Below, in pieces: positions 8,012 to 17,109 of a DNA stretch of 64,000 nucleotides. A model generated the notes under the pieces. The model was not told the DNA's origin. It saw nothing but the letters and a program-made list of their open reading frames with translations, and made no database searches. How positions within the stretch are numbered: position 1 is the stretch's first letter; every line of letters begins with the position of its first letter. This stretch comes from Stramonita haemastoma (lineage: Eukaryota; Mollusca; Gastropoda; Neogastropoda; Muricidae): assembly GCA_030674155.1 (NCBI GenBank), contig CM060318.1, positions 69,520,517 through 69,584,516 on the forward strand, in the 5' to 3' direction. A program made the position numbers and the translations under genes.

Positions 8012-10968
8012 ACTACTACTATTCTATTCTACTACTACTGCAACAACAACAACAATAACAACATAACTACACAACAACTACTACAACAACAACAACAACA
8101 ACAACAACTATACTACTATACTACTACTACTACTACTACTACACTACTACTACTACTACTACTATACTACTACTAAATCCTATTATACCTATCAGCAAAT
8201 TTCGACAGAAAATGCAAATGTTTGTTCCAATAATAATGATAATGATACTGAGAAGAAGAAGAGAAGAAGAAGAAGAAGAAGAAGAAGAAGAAGAAGAAGA
8301 AGAAGAAGAAGAAGAAGAAGAAAGAAAAGAAAAGAAAAGAAGAAGAAGAAGAAGAAGAAGAAGAAGAAGAAGAAGAAGAAGAACAAAACAACAACAACAA
8401 CAACAACAAGAATAAAGATACTGATAATAATAATGATGATGATAATGATAATAAAAACCATCACAACAACAACAAAACAATAAAACCCAACACAAAACAA
8501 CAACACCAACAACACCCCCCCCCCTCTCTCCCCCCACAAAAAAAAACCAACAAAAAACAATTTTTGAAAAACCCCACCAACAACCCCCCCCGCCAACAAC
8601 CCCCCCCCATCAACCCCCCCCCCCCCCCCAGTACCATCCGTGTTGTTGTAGCCCAAGGACTGCACCATGGCCACAGCGTCCTGCAGTTTGTCCTGCAACT
8701 GCTCCACTAAGCCCTGCGCGTGAGCGGTCAGGTTGACGCGGACACTGGCATGGAACTGAGTGGTCAGCAGGGACTGGGCAGTGTCCAGGGCGGTCCTCAC
8801 TTCCTCCAGCTGACCGCGAACCGCTCATGCCACTTCACTGCCAGACCCACACCCTGAACAACAACAACAACAAAATGGAATTTTGTTAGGTTGGGTTGGG
8901 GGGGGGGGGGGTTGGGGTTGGGTGGGGTTGGGTTGGGTGGGTTGGGTGGGTTGGGTAGGGTGGTTGGGGTGGGTTGTGTTGGGTTGGGGTGGGTTGGGTG
9001 GGGTTGGGTGGGGTTGGATGGGGTGGGGTGGGGTGGGGTGGGGTGGGTTGGGTTGGTTTGGGTGGGGTTGGGTGGGGTTGGATGGGGTGGGATGGGGTGG
9101 GGTGGGGTTGGGTGGGCTGGGTTGTGTTGGGTTGTGGGTGGGGTGGGGTGGGGTGGGTGGGTTGGTTTGGGTGGGGTTCGGGTGGGTTGGGGTGGGGTGG
9201 GATGGGTTGAGTTGCGTTAGGTTTGGTTGGGTTGTGGTGTGGTGTGGTGTGGTGTGGTGGTGTGTGGTGTGGTGTTTTGTTGTGGTGGGGTGTGGTGTGG
9301 TGTGTGTGGTGTGGTGTGCAGTGCTGCGCTGTGCTGTGCTGCGCTGCGCTGTGTTGTGCTGTGCTGTGCTGTATTATTTTCACGCTGAAGTCGGATGCGC
9401 TGGGCCCGACTTGTCAGGCGCTTAACGGCAGCGCAACATATGTTTTGTTCAGGTGACAGACAACGTTCTCAACGTTCGACAACAAAGAAGTATGGTTTTG
9501 TTTTTTGTCTTGTGTCGTGTTGTGTTATGTTTTATTATGTCTATTGCATTTTTGTGGGTTGTATTGTGTGTTATTGCATTTTGTGGCGTTGTATTGTATC
9601 GGTTTGCGTTGTATTGTATTGTGTTATTTTGCATTGCATTGGATCGGATAGTATACCACTGTCAATCACACAGGTTTTTCTGCGTGAAGTTCAGGCTATT
9701 CTCCACGTATCGATGACAGCTGTTCAGAGTCTCCTCTGAAAGACTTGACATTAAGTTCGATTTTCCCGTCAAGCTAGGAAAAATAGGAAGAGCAAGGCTG
9801 GGAATTGAACCCAGAACCTCACGGTTTACCTGGTAGGTAGTTGACCGTCTAAACTATCCTGCTACCTTTCTTCTACAGACAGGTTTAAAAGAGGTGGCGC
9901 TGCTCTTGAGGCGACGTCACACAGAGGACCCTGCCTTAACTGAAAGGGGTATACGATGTTTTGTATTTTCTTTTTTCCCGTCGAATGCTCAGAGAGCAAC
10001 TATTGTCTGTCATGTGAGCGAACATGCGTAGCAGCTGCTGTCAGGCACCTGACAAGTCAGGCCCAGCGCATCCAACTTCGGCGTGGGAGAGAATTGTTAT
10101 CTTTTGAAAAAGGACGAACTTCAATGGTGGAATTGGCCGAGACCAAAATGTATGGTCAGTTATTGAGTGAGCTAAGTACTGAGGCACACATCACAAGGTC
10201 ATGCTGAGAATTCCTGCAGCCATGGAAAACTCTTAGTATAACAATCTGCACTATTCTCCTTTAAAGGAGAGACAAATTTTCTGGAGGTGGATTATGGCTG
10301 CCTATAGGGCGAAGTACTTGAAAAAGTCACACACGCGGCCTCTCACCCAGTGTGGACTGACAATCTCACAGTGATTGCTAGGTGGGATGAGCGAGTCATA
10401 GTGCATATTCTGGGTGTCCCCTCAAAGTGTTAGGCTAGGGAACGCACAAAAAATAATGATAACAAATTAGAAAGGCAGTTGTTTGTTTTGAATACACACG
10501 TAGAGCTTTTGCTGGTGTTGGTGTTGTTACTTTGCTATGTTGTTCCATGGGAAAGACAGAACTATGTATAAATATAGAAAAGCAGTTGCACAGCACTCTT
10601 CTGTTCAAAGCCTGATCTGCAAATGCACGCCTGGCCTATGCTGCTTTGTCAACCCTCGCACCGTAAAGCATGTGCCTGTTCAGATAATAAAGACTATAGA
10701 TGGACATAATAAAAACATATTGAAATAAAATAAAGGATTGCATAGATACATTGATAAAAAAAAAAATGGAATAAAGACAGAAAGAAATTGGCCGCAGAAG
10801 CTTACACTCCACCCTTAGAAAAAAAGCCATGGCTTACCATGGGGCTCAGCCTGTCCAGAAGGTGACCAGCCTGTTGGTCACTGTACTGCACGGCCTGTCC
10901 CCCACCCTCTCCATCACCAACAGCAGTGATAGCGTCACCAGCCAAGGGACACAACTCGCCATCTTCAT
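4752..10968 (-). CDS. Secreted C1q-domain-like protein, four exons
   Basis: I assembled this gene from four minus-strand segments joined by GT-AG introns with matching phases: 10838-10968, 8635-8853, 6136-6327 and 4752-4891. The predicted product is about 230 residues: a hydrophobic signal peptide, a helical, probably coiled-coil segment, then a C-terminal jelly-roll that reads like a divergent C1q domain (VINVGGHYADGVFRVPSDGL, then TVTRNGQE and LVWLNKDDEVY). Molluscs carry large families of secreted C1q-domain proteins that act as pattern-recognition or lectin-like molecules; that role is inferred here. Exons 1 and 2 each lack one base that would keep the frame open, as seen in the neighbouring dynein gene. 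The C1q assignment rests on pattern, not on a profile search. Confidence 0.6.
4915..5062 (+). repeat. Interspersed repeat, family H
   Basis: It shares ACTGTTGTCTGTCAT, CGCTTAACAAGT, CCCAGCGC and GACTTCGG-type blocks with copies at about 9965-10105 (plus) and about 9375-9480 (minus, partial). Function unknown; probably a short element. Confidence 0.5.
5075..5122. repeat. Poly(G) run of 41 bases in C1q-like intron 3
   Basis: The G run on the plus strand is poly(C) on the transcribed strand's product. It sits in the intron between exons 3 and 4, about 180 bp upstream of the exon 4 acceptor. Confidence 0.95.
5416..5492. repeat. (AAT)n microsatellite
   Basis: About 25 AAT units with one interruption, in C1q-like intron 3. 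Confidence 0.95.
5771..6112. repeat. (CG)n-(CA)n array with CCA-rich tail
   Basis: A short (CG)n block leads into about 250 bp of CA dinucleotides interrupted by CGACA and CCACC variants. It ends about 20 bp from the donor of C1q-like exon 3, in intron 3. Confidence 0.95.
6136..6327 (-). CDS. C1q-like gene exon 3: first half of the jelly-roll
   Basis: It encodes GLAAYMISPNSVINVGGHYA, DGVFRVPSDGLYKVLIRN and SCTVTRNGQETITSLANSQ. The order NxGGxY, GxFxxPxxGLY and a later xxRNG matches the C1q/TNF-like fold. Phase 1 in, phase 1 out, donor CAAG|GTATAG. The acceptor lies directly against the CAGYA repeat at 6331-6924, which replaces a normal polypyrimidine tract. Confidence 0.68.
6331..6924. repeat. 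CAGYA-type tandem repeat abutting exon 3 of the C1q-like gene
   Basis: Nearly 600 bp of an 8- to 9-base theme GCAGCAGT-(G/A)CA on the plus strand, with GTG, GTA and occasional AAG variants. On the transcribed strand it reads CTGCTGTACTGCTGCA and runs into the exon 3 acceptor. It is free of stops over long stretches on both strands because of its composition, so apparent Cys/Leu/Thr/Ala or Gln/Ser/Ala/Val proteins are artefacts. Confidence 0.9.
6985..7165 (+). mobile_element. SINE family A, 3' part
   Basis: It shows the GTGTGTGCCGG, ACACAAGGGGACTGGATG and CTTATTCCATTATCTTCGAT blocks and the ATAAAAGAATAAATGAATG tail shared with 59345-59690. Confidence 0.7.
7180..8420. repeat. 1.2-kb mosaic of trinucleotide repeats
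   Basis: Successive blocks of GAG/GAT, GAT, GTG, AGT/AGC, GCT, CTA/ACT, CAA and AGA repeats. The AGA block (about 8252-8388) is an almost pure purine mirror repeat. All of it is in C1q-like intron 2. Long apparent proteins of Asp, His, Ser, Leu or Glu runs here are artefacts of composition. Confidence 0.9.
8520..8634. repeat. C-rich tract beside the exon 2 donor of the C1q-like gene
   Basis: Runs of 7 to 19 C separated by CAACAA. On the gene's strand this is G-rich and starts two bases after the donor GTACT, so it could form G-quadruplexes in the pre-mRNA next to the 5' splice site. Confidence 0.8.
8635..8853 (-). CDS. C1q-like gene exon 2: helical/coiled-coil region
   Basis: From acceptor TTCAG (phase 0) it encodes GVGLAVKWHERFAV. 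After one missing base near 8811-8813 it continues QLEEVRTALDTAQSLLTTQ, NLTAHAQGLVEQLQDKLQDA and VQSLGYNNTD. The second part has heptad-like spacing of Leu and Val, expected of the stalk that trimerises C1q-like proteins. Donor GATG|GTACTG, phase 1. Length 219 nt where 220 is required. Confidence 0.6.
8885..9375. repeat. GGGTT/GGGGT-rich block grading into GGTGT and GCTGT repeats
   Basis: About 350 bp of irregular TTGGG/TGGGG units, then about 140 bp of GGTGT and CTGTG units. It begins about 30 bp upstream (in gene sense) of the exon 2 acceptor in C1q-like intron 1. G-runs of three or four are on the non-template-complement side, so the gene's RNA would be C-rich here. Confidence 0.9.
9700..9865 (-). 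mobile_element. tRNA-derived SINE copy, family F
   Basis: Read on the minus strand it has GGATAGTTTAGACGGTCAAC and a B-box-like GGGTTCAATTCCCAGCC, followed by a body shared with copies at 17110-17280 (plus) and 61250-61400 (minus). Confidence 0.7.
10100..10465 (+). mobile_element. SINE family C copy
   Basis: It has the family signature CTCCTTTAAAGGAG, ATGGCTGCCTA, CAATCTCACAGTGATT, ATTCTGGGTG and GTTAGGCTAGGGAACGCAC. It lies just downstream of exon 1 of the C1q-like gene, in intron 1. Confidence 0.7.
10838..10968 (-). CDS. C1q-like gene exon 1: signal peptide
   Basis: The start codon at 10966-10968 opens MKMASCVPWLVTLSLLLVME, a clear signal peptide. A second in-frame ATG two codons on has the better context (A at -3, G at +4). 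After the G5 run (C run 10899-10903 on the plus strand) the continuing frame is QAVQYSDQQAGHLLDRLSPM, reached if one G is missing. The exon ends at a strong donor, CATG|GTAAGC, phase 0. A TATATTAA-like sequence lies about 55 nt upstream of the ATG (near 11023-11030) and is only suggestive. Confidence 0.5.
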
Positions 10969-11039
10969 CCCCTATTGCTGTTGTCCCGCTTCTTATTTCA
11001 AACCTGTTGCAATCTCCACATAATTAATATAACGTCCGC

Positions 11040-11535
11040 TTCTTTACAAAATTAGTATTAATATTTCACGACTCTCAAAGAGCTTTAAAAGAAATCTGTG
11101 GCAATTCTCACCATTTAATCAGGCTAGTTTTGATTATCTCCTGTGTATTTAAACTGACACTTTATAAAATGTTTTTAAGGTGTAGCCACTTGAGTTAAAC
11201 ACTTCTACATATTTTTCTTTGACACCACTATAGGTCATACTGCAGTCCAAGTCAAAATACTTTTATCAGCAGTTTTAATATTAACAATAGCATGTAATAT
11301 GCACCATATATATCTAGGCAGTTGTTGCTGTTGTTGTTTTTTTATGTTGGTTAAAGTTATCGTGAATTCAAATTCAGATAAATTGATCTTTATTGGCTGA
11401 AACAGTGTTTACAGGTCTACAAGTTTGTTATAATCTATTTAAAATTAAACATGTAAACATACACATCAACCAACTATTTGGTCTATTTCCTCAAAGAGGA
11501 TGGGTAGAAGCTGAACTAGCATCATCACTTCACTT
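11040..11535. other. AT-rich sequence upstream of the C1q-like gene
   Basis: This stretch should contain the promoter if the gene model is right. No clear motif beyond the TATA-like sequence near 11025 was seen, and there is no coding signal. Confidence 0.5.
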
Positions 11536-11790
11536 TTAGTTTATTTATTTATTTATTTATTTATTCTTTTATATCGAGGATAACAGAATAAGCAATCATG
11601 TGCTTTTTTTCATCCGGTCCCCGTGTGTATGCAGTTTTGTAAATATTGTCATCTGTTCCCACCGGCACACGATGGCCTACTCTTACGAAAAGCGGAACAG
11701 GATTTAACGTGTGCGCAAGATGTTCTGCGTGCGTTCGCACACGGGGCCTCGGTTTAAAGTCTCATCCGAAGGATGTGAATGAAAGTAGGG
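11535..11790 (-). mobile_element. SINE family A, reverse copy
   Basis: The plus strand begins with a TTTATTTATTTATTC tail and ATATCGAGGATAA, then CCCGTGTGTATGCAG, CCACCGGCACACGATGGCC, AAGCGGAACAGGATTTAA and CGAAGGATG, i.e. family A in reverse. Confidence 0.8.
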
Positions 11791-11894
11791 AATGCGACTG
11801 TAAGAACTAAGGTGTCCTTATCAGGCAGCAGAAAAGTTTGCCTCTCAGGTACAGCATCACAAAACCAAATACCTTTAACCTGCTTGAAGCAAGC

Positions 11895-11910
11895 ACGCGC
11901 GCGCGCGCCG

Positions 11911-11975
<65 letters not shown>
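11895..11975. repeat. (CG)n-(CA)n array
   Basis: A CG block of about 14 bp followed by about 64 bp of CA. Confidence 0.95.
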
Positions 11976-11978
<3 letters not shown>

Positions 11979-11999
11979 GATGGTCATTCTCTGTCCAGG

Positions 12000-13380
12000 A
12001 AGAATTGCTCATATTAATTGATTGCCAGAAAAACTACTTGTCTAAAAGTTCTATGCATTGTCACTGAACTGTGACTTACCTGTGAAGTCAGCTAAAAAGT
12101 AGATGGCATAATTATATTGTGGGAGTCATCACAGTCACACTGATGTTTGGTGGTAGTTGCTTACAATCAGTCTCCCCTCTCTTTCAGATCTGAAAGGTCT
12201 CGTCTCTGTGATGGCTGGAAAGTGCTCACTTCACTCTTTGTTTTATCCTCTAAAATGTATCTGCAATGATTTCATAGATACCATCAAAACGGATTATCAA
12301 TTGAGCATTTTGATTCCACCAACACTGAATACATTGGCTTGTTGAAAGGAGTGAAGACAACTGTTTTCAGTTACACCAGATAAGTTGGTGTAATCAAAGT
12401 GCCCCAACGCAATAAAAAGAAAACACGAAAGTCAGAGCCCAATTTGTTAATAATAATTTTTTTTTTAAAAAGGCGCACTGAAAGAAAGCACAGAGGTCTG
12501 TTGTCAAAGTTGTACAAAATAAGTTAGACTCTATGGTGAAACTCAAATTACCGAACTTGATGAACGTGTGAGATCAAACAATGTGTATGGTGTCCTCAGC
12601 CTCAGGTGTTCTCCTCCAGCTCTTGTGGTGTTAAGGAGCTAGTCTGAAAAAGTTTCAAATGCTGGCTGATTTAGAAACTTTTTGTTTGCAGGGTACATTG
12701 ACTGGACAGTAGAATATCGGTGTACGTCAATCACTTTAGCTCAGGTGTTTTGATTGGGTCTAAAGCTGAGGGACATTTGTAGGTGTGGTTCAGGGTCAGT
12801 CACTTCAAGGCCTTTTGCAAGGCACCATTGTCCACCTGGCACCAAGTGTGGTTATTAACTATAAACTAAATGTCAGGGTCGTTGTGTGGCCACCCCACAC
12901 TCAGGGCATTGTCAAACAAGGAACAGAAATACCAGTGCTTGGGGAAACAACGGAGCAGCTGATGTCATTTTTCCTTCTCCTCTCTCAGCAGTCTTGTTTT
13001 TGCCAATTCAAGCAGAAGACCTTGACATCTTTGAAAGAACATGGCTTCAGATTATGCATCTTCATGCCCCCACCCCTTTACGATCTAATGGGATATTGTA
13101 TGTGTTGGCCATTTTACACAAGCTATGTCAAAGTGGAATGAACATGAATTTTTTTTTTTGGAATGAAGCTATTCGATAAAAGGGGAAAATATAATATTTA
13201 AAAAAAAACAGATTCTTGATCAAACTGACGTGTCATTTCATTGGAATCTGTGATAAGGCTCTGTGATTTTATACTGATATGGCATAGTCATAATGAAGAA
13301 TTGAAAAGCATCATAGTTACAATAGATTCTCTGTGTATAATGTATAATGCCTTTCTATGGAATCTTGTTGCAATGATAAA
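12000..13380. other. Intergenic sequence, nothing recognised
   Basis: Unique-looking, moderately AT-rich sequence. Short open frames exist but show no conserved motif, no good splice context and no repeats. Confidence 0.5.
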
Positions 13381-13570
13381 CTGTAACACCCCCGCCGCCC
13401 CCCCCCTCCTCCGCTCCACACACGCACACCCACCCACTCACCCCCCCCCCCCCCCCACACACACACACACATGATTTTTTTTTCTTAGATGGATGGCTTG
13501 ATGAAAAAAAAAGCAACTGCACTGCATATTCAATGTAGGCTACCACATGGAAATAAAAGTTTGACTCGAC

Positions 13571-13664
<94 letters not shown>
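13571..13664. repeat. (CA)n microsatellite
   Basis: About 46 uninterrupted CA units. Confidence 0.97.
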
Positions 13665-13667
<3 letters not shown>

Positions 13668-13719
13668 GGCACTTCGCTTGTATCGATAACTTACACAGCT
13701 TTTAACCTGGGCCAATACA

Positions 13720-14290
13720 CAGAGCATTTGACTACAGCACTATGGCTCCATGAAGTCTTGGGCTTGAATCTCAGCAGCTTTGTGTGGTGGTGAATTAAGA
13801 GTGGGGATGTTTGTGATCTCCCTGTAGGCATCCGTCAATCTCGGAAGACTATGGAGTTGCCCTAGAGTGCAAAGCCTGCTTACATATGTAGGGCAAGCTG
13901 TTACCCGTGCAGCAGATCCCCCCCCCCCTTTCTCCACGTCGCTGGAATGGCCCAAGGCAATCGCCAATACGAATGGTTCCAGTGCCGTCGCAGGAGCCGC
14001 GAGAACGCTGCTATGTACAGCCCAGGTGTCCCAGGTCAACTTAAAGGGCAGTGCCTTAATTCTGTTCGTGATAGGCATATAGACATACGCACGCAGACGT
14101 TAAAAAAGCAACACACAAAAACAAAAACAAACCACACAAACAAACAAAAACTCTGCAGCTTAAAATCCTGTAATTCATGTCAGTGTTTTCTGGGTTACAG
14201 AAACAAAAATGTACCCAGCATGCAAAGTGTACGGGGAGAGGGATGGGCCCGCCTGGTTCAGCTTGTTCAAGAGACGGCCTGAGAAATTCA
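13720..14290 (+). mobile_element. SINE family B interrupted by element D
   Basis: The head GGCTCCATGAAGTC-TTGGGCTTGAATCTC and the end GTAATTCATGTCAG, TGGGTTACAGAAAC, ACCCAGCATGC match the family B copies at 22490-22860 and 38800-39180. At GATCTCCC the family B text stops; it resumes as TCCCAGGTCAACTTAAAG about 210 bp later. The insert is element D (13826-14030). Confidence 0.65.
13826..14030 (+). repeat. Element D, copy 1
   Basis: It begins GGCATCCGTCAATCTCGGAA and contains CTAGAGTGCAAAGCCTG, AAGCTGTTACCCGTGCAGCA and TCTCCACGTCGCTGGAATGG. A second copy at 17735-17920 matches it closely. No coding motif recognised. Confidence 0.65.
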
Positions 14291-14299
14291 GTACCATGC

Positions 14300-14698
14300 C
14301 CCAACGACTTCCTAGGAAGTTCAGGGTCGGAGGGAAGGACAGTGATTTGAAGTCAGCGATCTAATAACTGCTGAAGGACCTTGATGGGGGAAAAGGATAT
14401 TCTTCTCGCCTTGTTTCCTGCCCACCCTAATCCTGATCCTGCCTACCAAACACGAGTGGTGCCTGGGAAAGTATAGGTTTCGGTGTTCAAAACACTACAG
14501 TCATCGTCAACAAGAAAGAGGAGAACTATAATGACAGGTACATAGTGGTAATTACCTACCCCAGGCCTTAAAACACAGTGTTGGGAGACTCTCTACACAG
14601 GTGTTGAAACATTAACCGATCGGATGTTCCAGTGTGGTGTGTGTGGGGGGGGGGGGGGGGGGGGGAGGGGGGTCTGTGTGTGTGTCTGCGCGTGGGTC

Positions 14699-14741
<43 letters not shown>

Positions 14742-15120
14742 AGTCAAGTCAAGTCAAGTCAAGTCAGAGAGGCCTTTTTTAGGGTAAAAGATTAAGTTTA
14801 CACAACTTCTTTTTTTATCCTAAAAAAAATTGTGAAAACTGACTTACAAAACTAAACAAAGACAGTGTTAATCGGTGTGAAAAAACAACAAAAATGACAA
14901 TGATGAAAAAGATCTAGACCTCACAATAATATAGGTAAAGGCGTTCCCTATGCCGTCACAAAAATAAAACAAAACAAAATCAAGACAGTACAACCTGTGC
15001 TCAATTCAGTGTAGACAAACGCTGAAAAACAAAACAGCAAGGTGAGAATAACAATTTATTTACAAAGCAAACCAGATACAAAATAATTTTCAAGCATAAA
15101 AAAGTGTCCTACAATTTGTC
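14300..15120. other. Intergenic sequence with G run and (GT)n
   Basis: It contains a G run at about 14645-14665, (GT)n at 14699-14740 and five CAAGT units at 14744-14766. The rest is unremarkable. Confidence 0.6.
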
Positions 15121-15214
15121 CACTAGATGATACTTGAAAATTTCTTGGACCTTGGTTTTGATGGAGATAACTTTATTAAAAATAGGGGTGGGGGGGGGGT
15201 GGGTAGATTATTCC

Positions 15215-15380
15215 ACAATGTGTCATATACGCAAACTTCTCATTCAGTGTGCAATTTCAATCTCACAGTGATTCCCAGTGGGATTAGTGAGTCAGAGTGC
15301 ACATTCTGGGTGACCCCCCCCCCCCCCCCCCCCCCCCCGAGTGTTAAGCTGGGGAACAACAACAACAACAACCAACATTC
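15215..15380 (+). mobile_element. SINE family C, 3' part
   Basis: It has CGCAAACTTCTCATTCAGTG, CAATCTCACAGTGATTCCCA, GAGTCAGAGTGCACATTCTG, a C run and GTTAAGCTGGGGAACAACAA. Confidence 0.75.
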
Positions 15381-16816
15381 CACAATTTCTTCCCAAATTA
15401 GCCAGGGCTTGACTTATTATTAGGGGGTCTGGGCAAAAACAGACATATGATGAGGCCCGTTTTTACTGAGTGGCAACTTGGGGGGGGGGGGGGGGGTGGG
15501 GGGGTGGGGGGGGGGGGGAGGGTCTGTTTATCATATTGTACCTACACAGACACTACTTATTGAAGTATAGACAGTATTTGAGTGGAAGAATATCTAACTC
15601 TTTGTAGTTAGCATGGGTCAATAGGCCTACACTAGGATTCAATGTTGTTAGTTTGACAGCTCTTCTCTGTAGGAGCTTATAGCTCAGGTTGTTTCACTGC
15701 ACCAAACCCATAAGAAAAACAATAATCGAGCAGGTGTAAATCAACGAAATGCCCTTATTGCTAATTAGCATATTACCAGATAAAATCATTGTCAATTACT
15801 CAACCTACTGCTTAGTGAAACTACTACTTAGATTTTTTTTGTCTGAATAGATATTGCGAAATGGAGAAAATACTTTTTGTCTTCTGCAGAGTTTAAGACT
15901 ACACTTGTGTTAATTTAATTTAGAAACATAATAGCGCGCGTGCATGCGCGCGCGTAGTGTATTGCCGCGCAGCGATGTGTACACATGCAACCTGCTATCA
16001 ATGCTGTTGCCTTTTATGATTTAAAAAAATCTTACAGTATAGTTTGACATTTCTCTAGATAACTCAGTGAGTCAGAGTGCACATTCTGGGTGACCCCCCC
16101 CCCCCCCCCCCCAGAGTGTTAAGCTGGGGAACAACAACAACAACAACAACATTCCACAATGTTCTTCCCAAATTAGCAGGGCTTGACTTATTATTAGGGG
16201 GTCTGGGCAAAAACAGACTATGATGAGGCCCGTTTTTTACTGAGTGGCAACTTGGGGGGGGGGGGGGGAGGGGTCTGTTTATCATATTGTACCTACACAG
16301 ACACTACTTATTGAAGTATAGACAGTATTTGAGTGGAAGAATATCTAACTCTTTGTAGTTAGCATGGGTCAATAGGCCTACACTAGGATTCAATGTTGTT
16401 AGTTTGACAGCTCTTCTCTGTAGGAGCTTATATGCTTCAGGTTTGTTTCACTGGCACCATCCATATACATATAAGATAGAATCATGAATTTTGCTATTAG
16501 GCTATATGTAGATAATCTTATTCTGATATTTTATTGCCTCTTTTTTTGTTCTTAAGTAGATATTGGCTGAAATGTGAAACATACTTTTTGTCTTTTTGCA
16601 GAGTGGTTCAGATACTACACTTTGTTGTTTTATTTTAATTTAGAAACATAGTATGCACGCGTTCATGCGCGCGCGACGCGTGTGTGTATGTGCGCGCGCG
16701 CGTGTGTACACATGCACCTGCTTGAGTCAAGTTGCTGTTGCCTTTTGTTTATTGTTTTTAAAGAAAAGAAATCTTACATGTATAGTTTTTGACATTTCTT
16801 CTCTAGATAACTCAGC
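15289..16816 (+). repeat. Tandem duplication, two units of about 780 and 750 bp
   Basis: From GAGTCAGAGTGCACATTCTG the sequence at 15289-16066 recurs at 16069-16816 (offset about 780 bp). The units share the end of a family C SINE, G and C runs, the AGTTTGACAGCTCTTCTCTG segment, a GCGC-rich stretch and TTCTCTAGATAACTCAG. Differences are mainly short indels. Confidence 0.85.
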
Positions 16817-16879
16817 AAATAGTTTCGTCATTTGATGAATAAACAATTTTTGTGTTCCTTTGGCTGTCCCATCTTCTGG

Positions 16880-17085
16880 TAGCGTGCCTGGTCTGTTCAT
16901 CCAATGCCGCTCATTCTGGTCTCCACACACTCAGCCACACTGAAACCAACTCTGTTGAATCCCAGAGCCACAAGTCGGAAAGATGCTGCCAATCTCTAGA
17001 CCCCAGTGTGGTCACTTACTACCAGAGAACCCTGTATCATTTCTTGGTCACTTTCGAGGTGTTCATGGGTGCCTATCTAATCTAA
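16880..17085 (+). other. Possible orphan exon (very weak)
   Basis: A good-looking 3' splice site (a pyrimidine-rich stretch ending TTCTGGTAG at about 16881) precedes an open frame that ends CQSLDPSVVTYYQRT, VTFEVFMGAYLI-stop. There is no recognised homology, no start codon and no partner exon. It is probably not a gene. Confidence 0.12.
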
Positions 17086-17109
17086 CATTTGCTTGGCACT
17101 TTGTATTGA

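Noticed and set aside
8885..9235. Telomere or interstitial telomere repeat
   Set aside because: Unit is irregular TTGGG/TGGGG, not the TTAGGG usual in molluscs, and it lies inside an intron.
12785..13179. Two overlapping frames of 97-118 codons
   Set aside because: No motif, no signal of conservation, no neighbouring exons; random open frames in a unique region.
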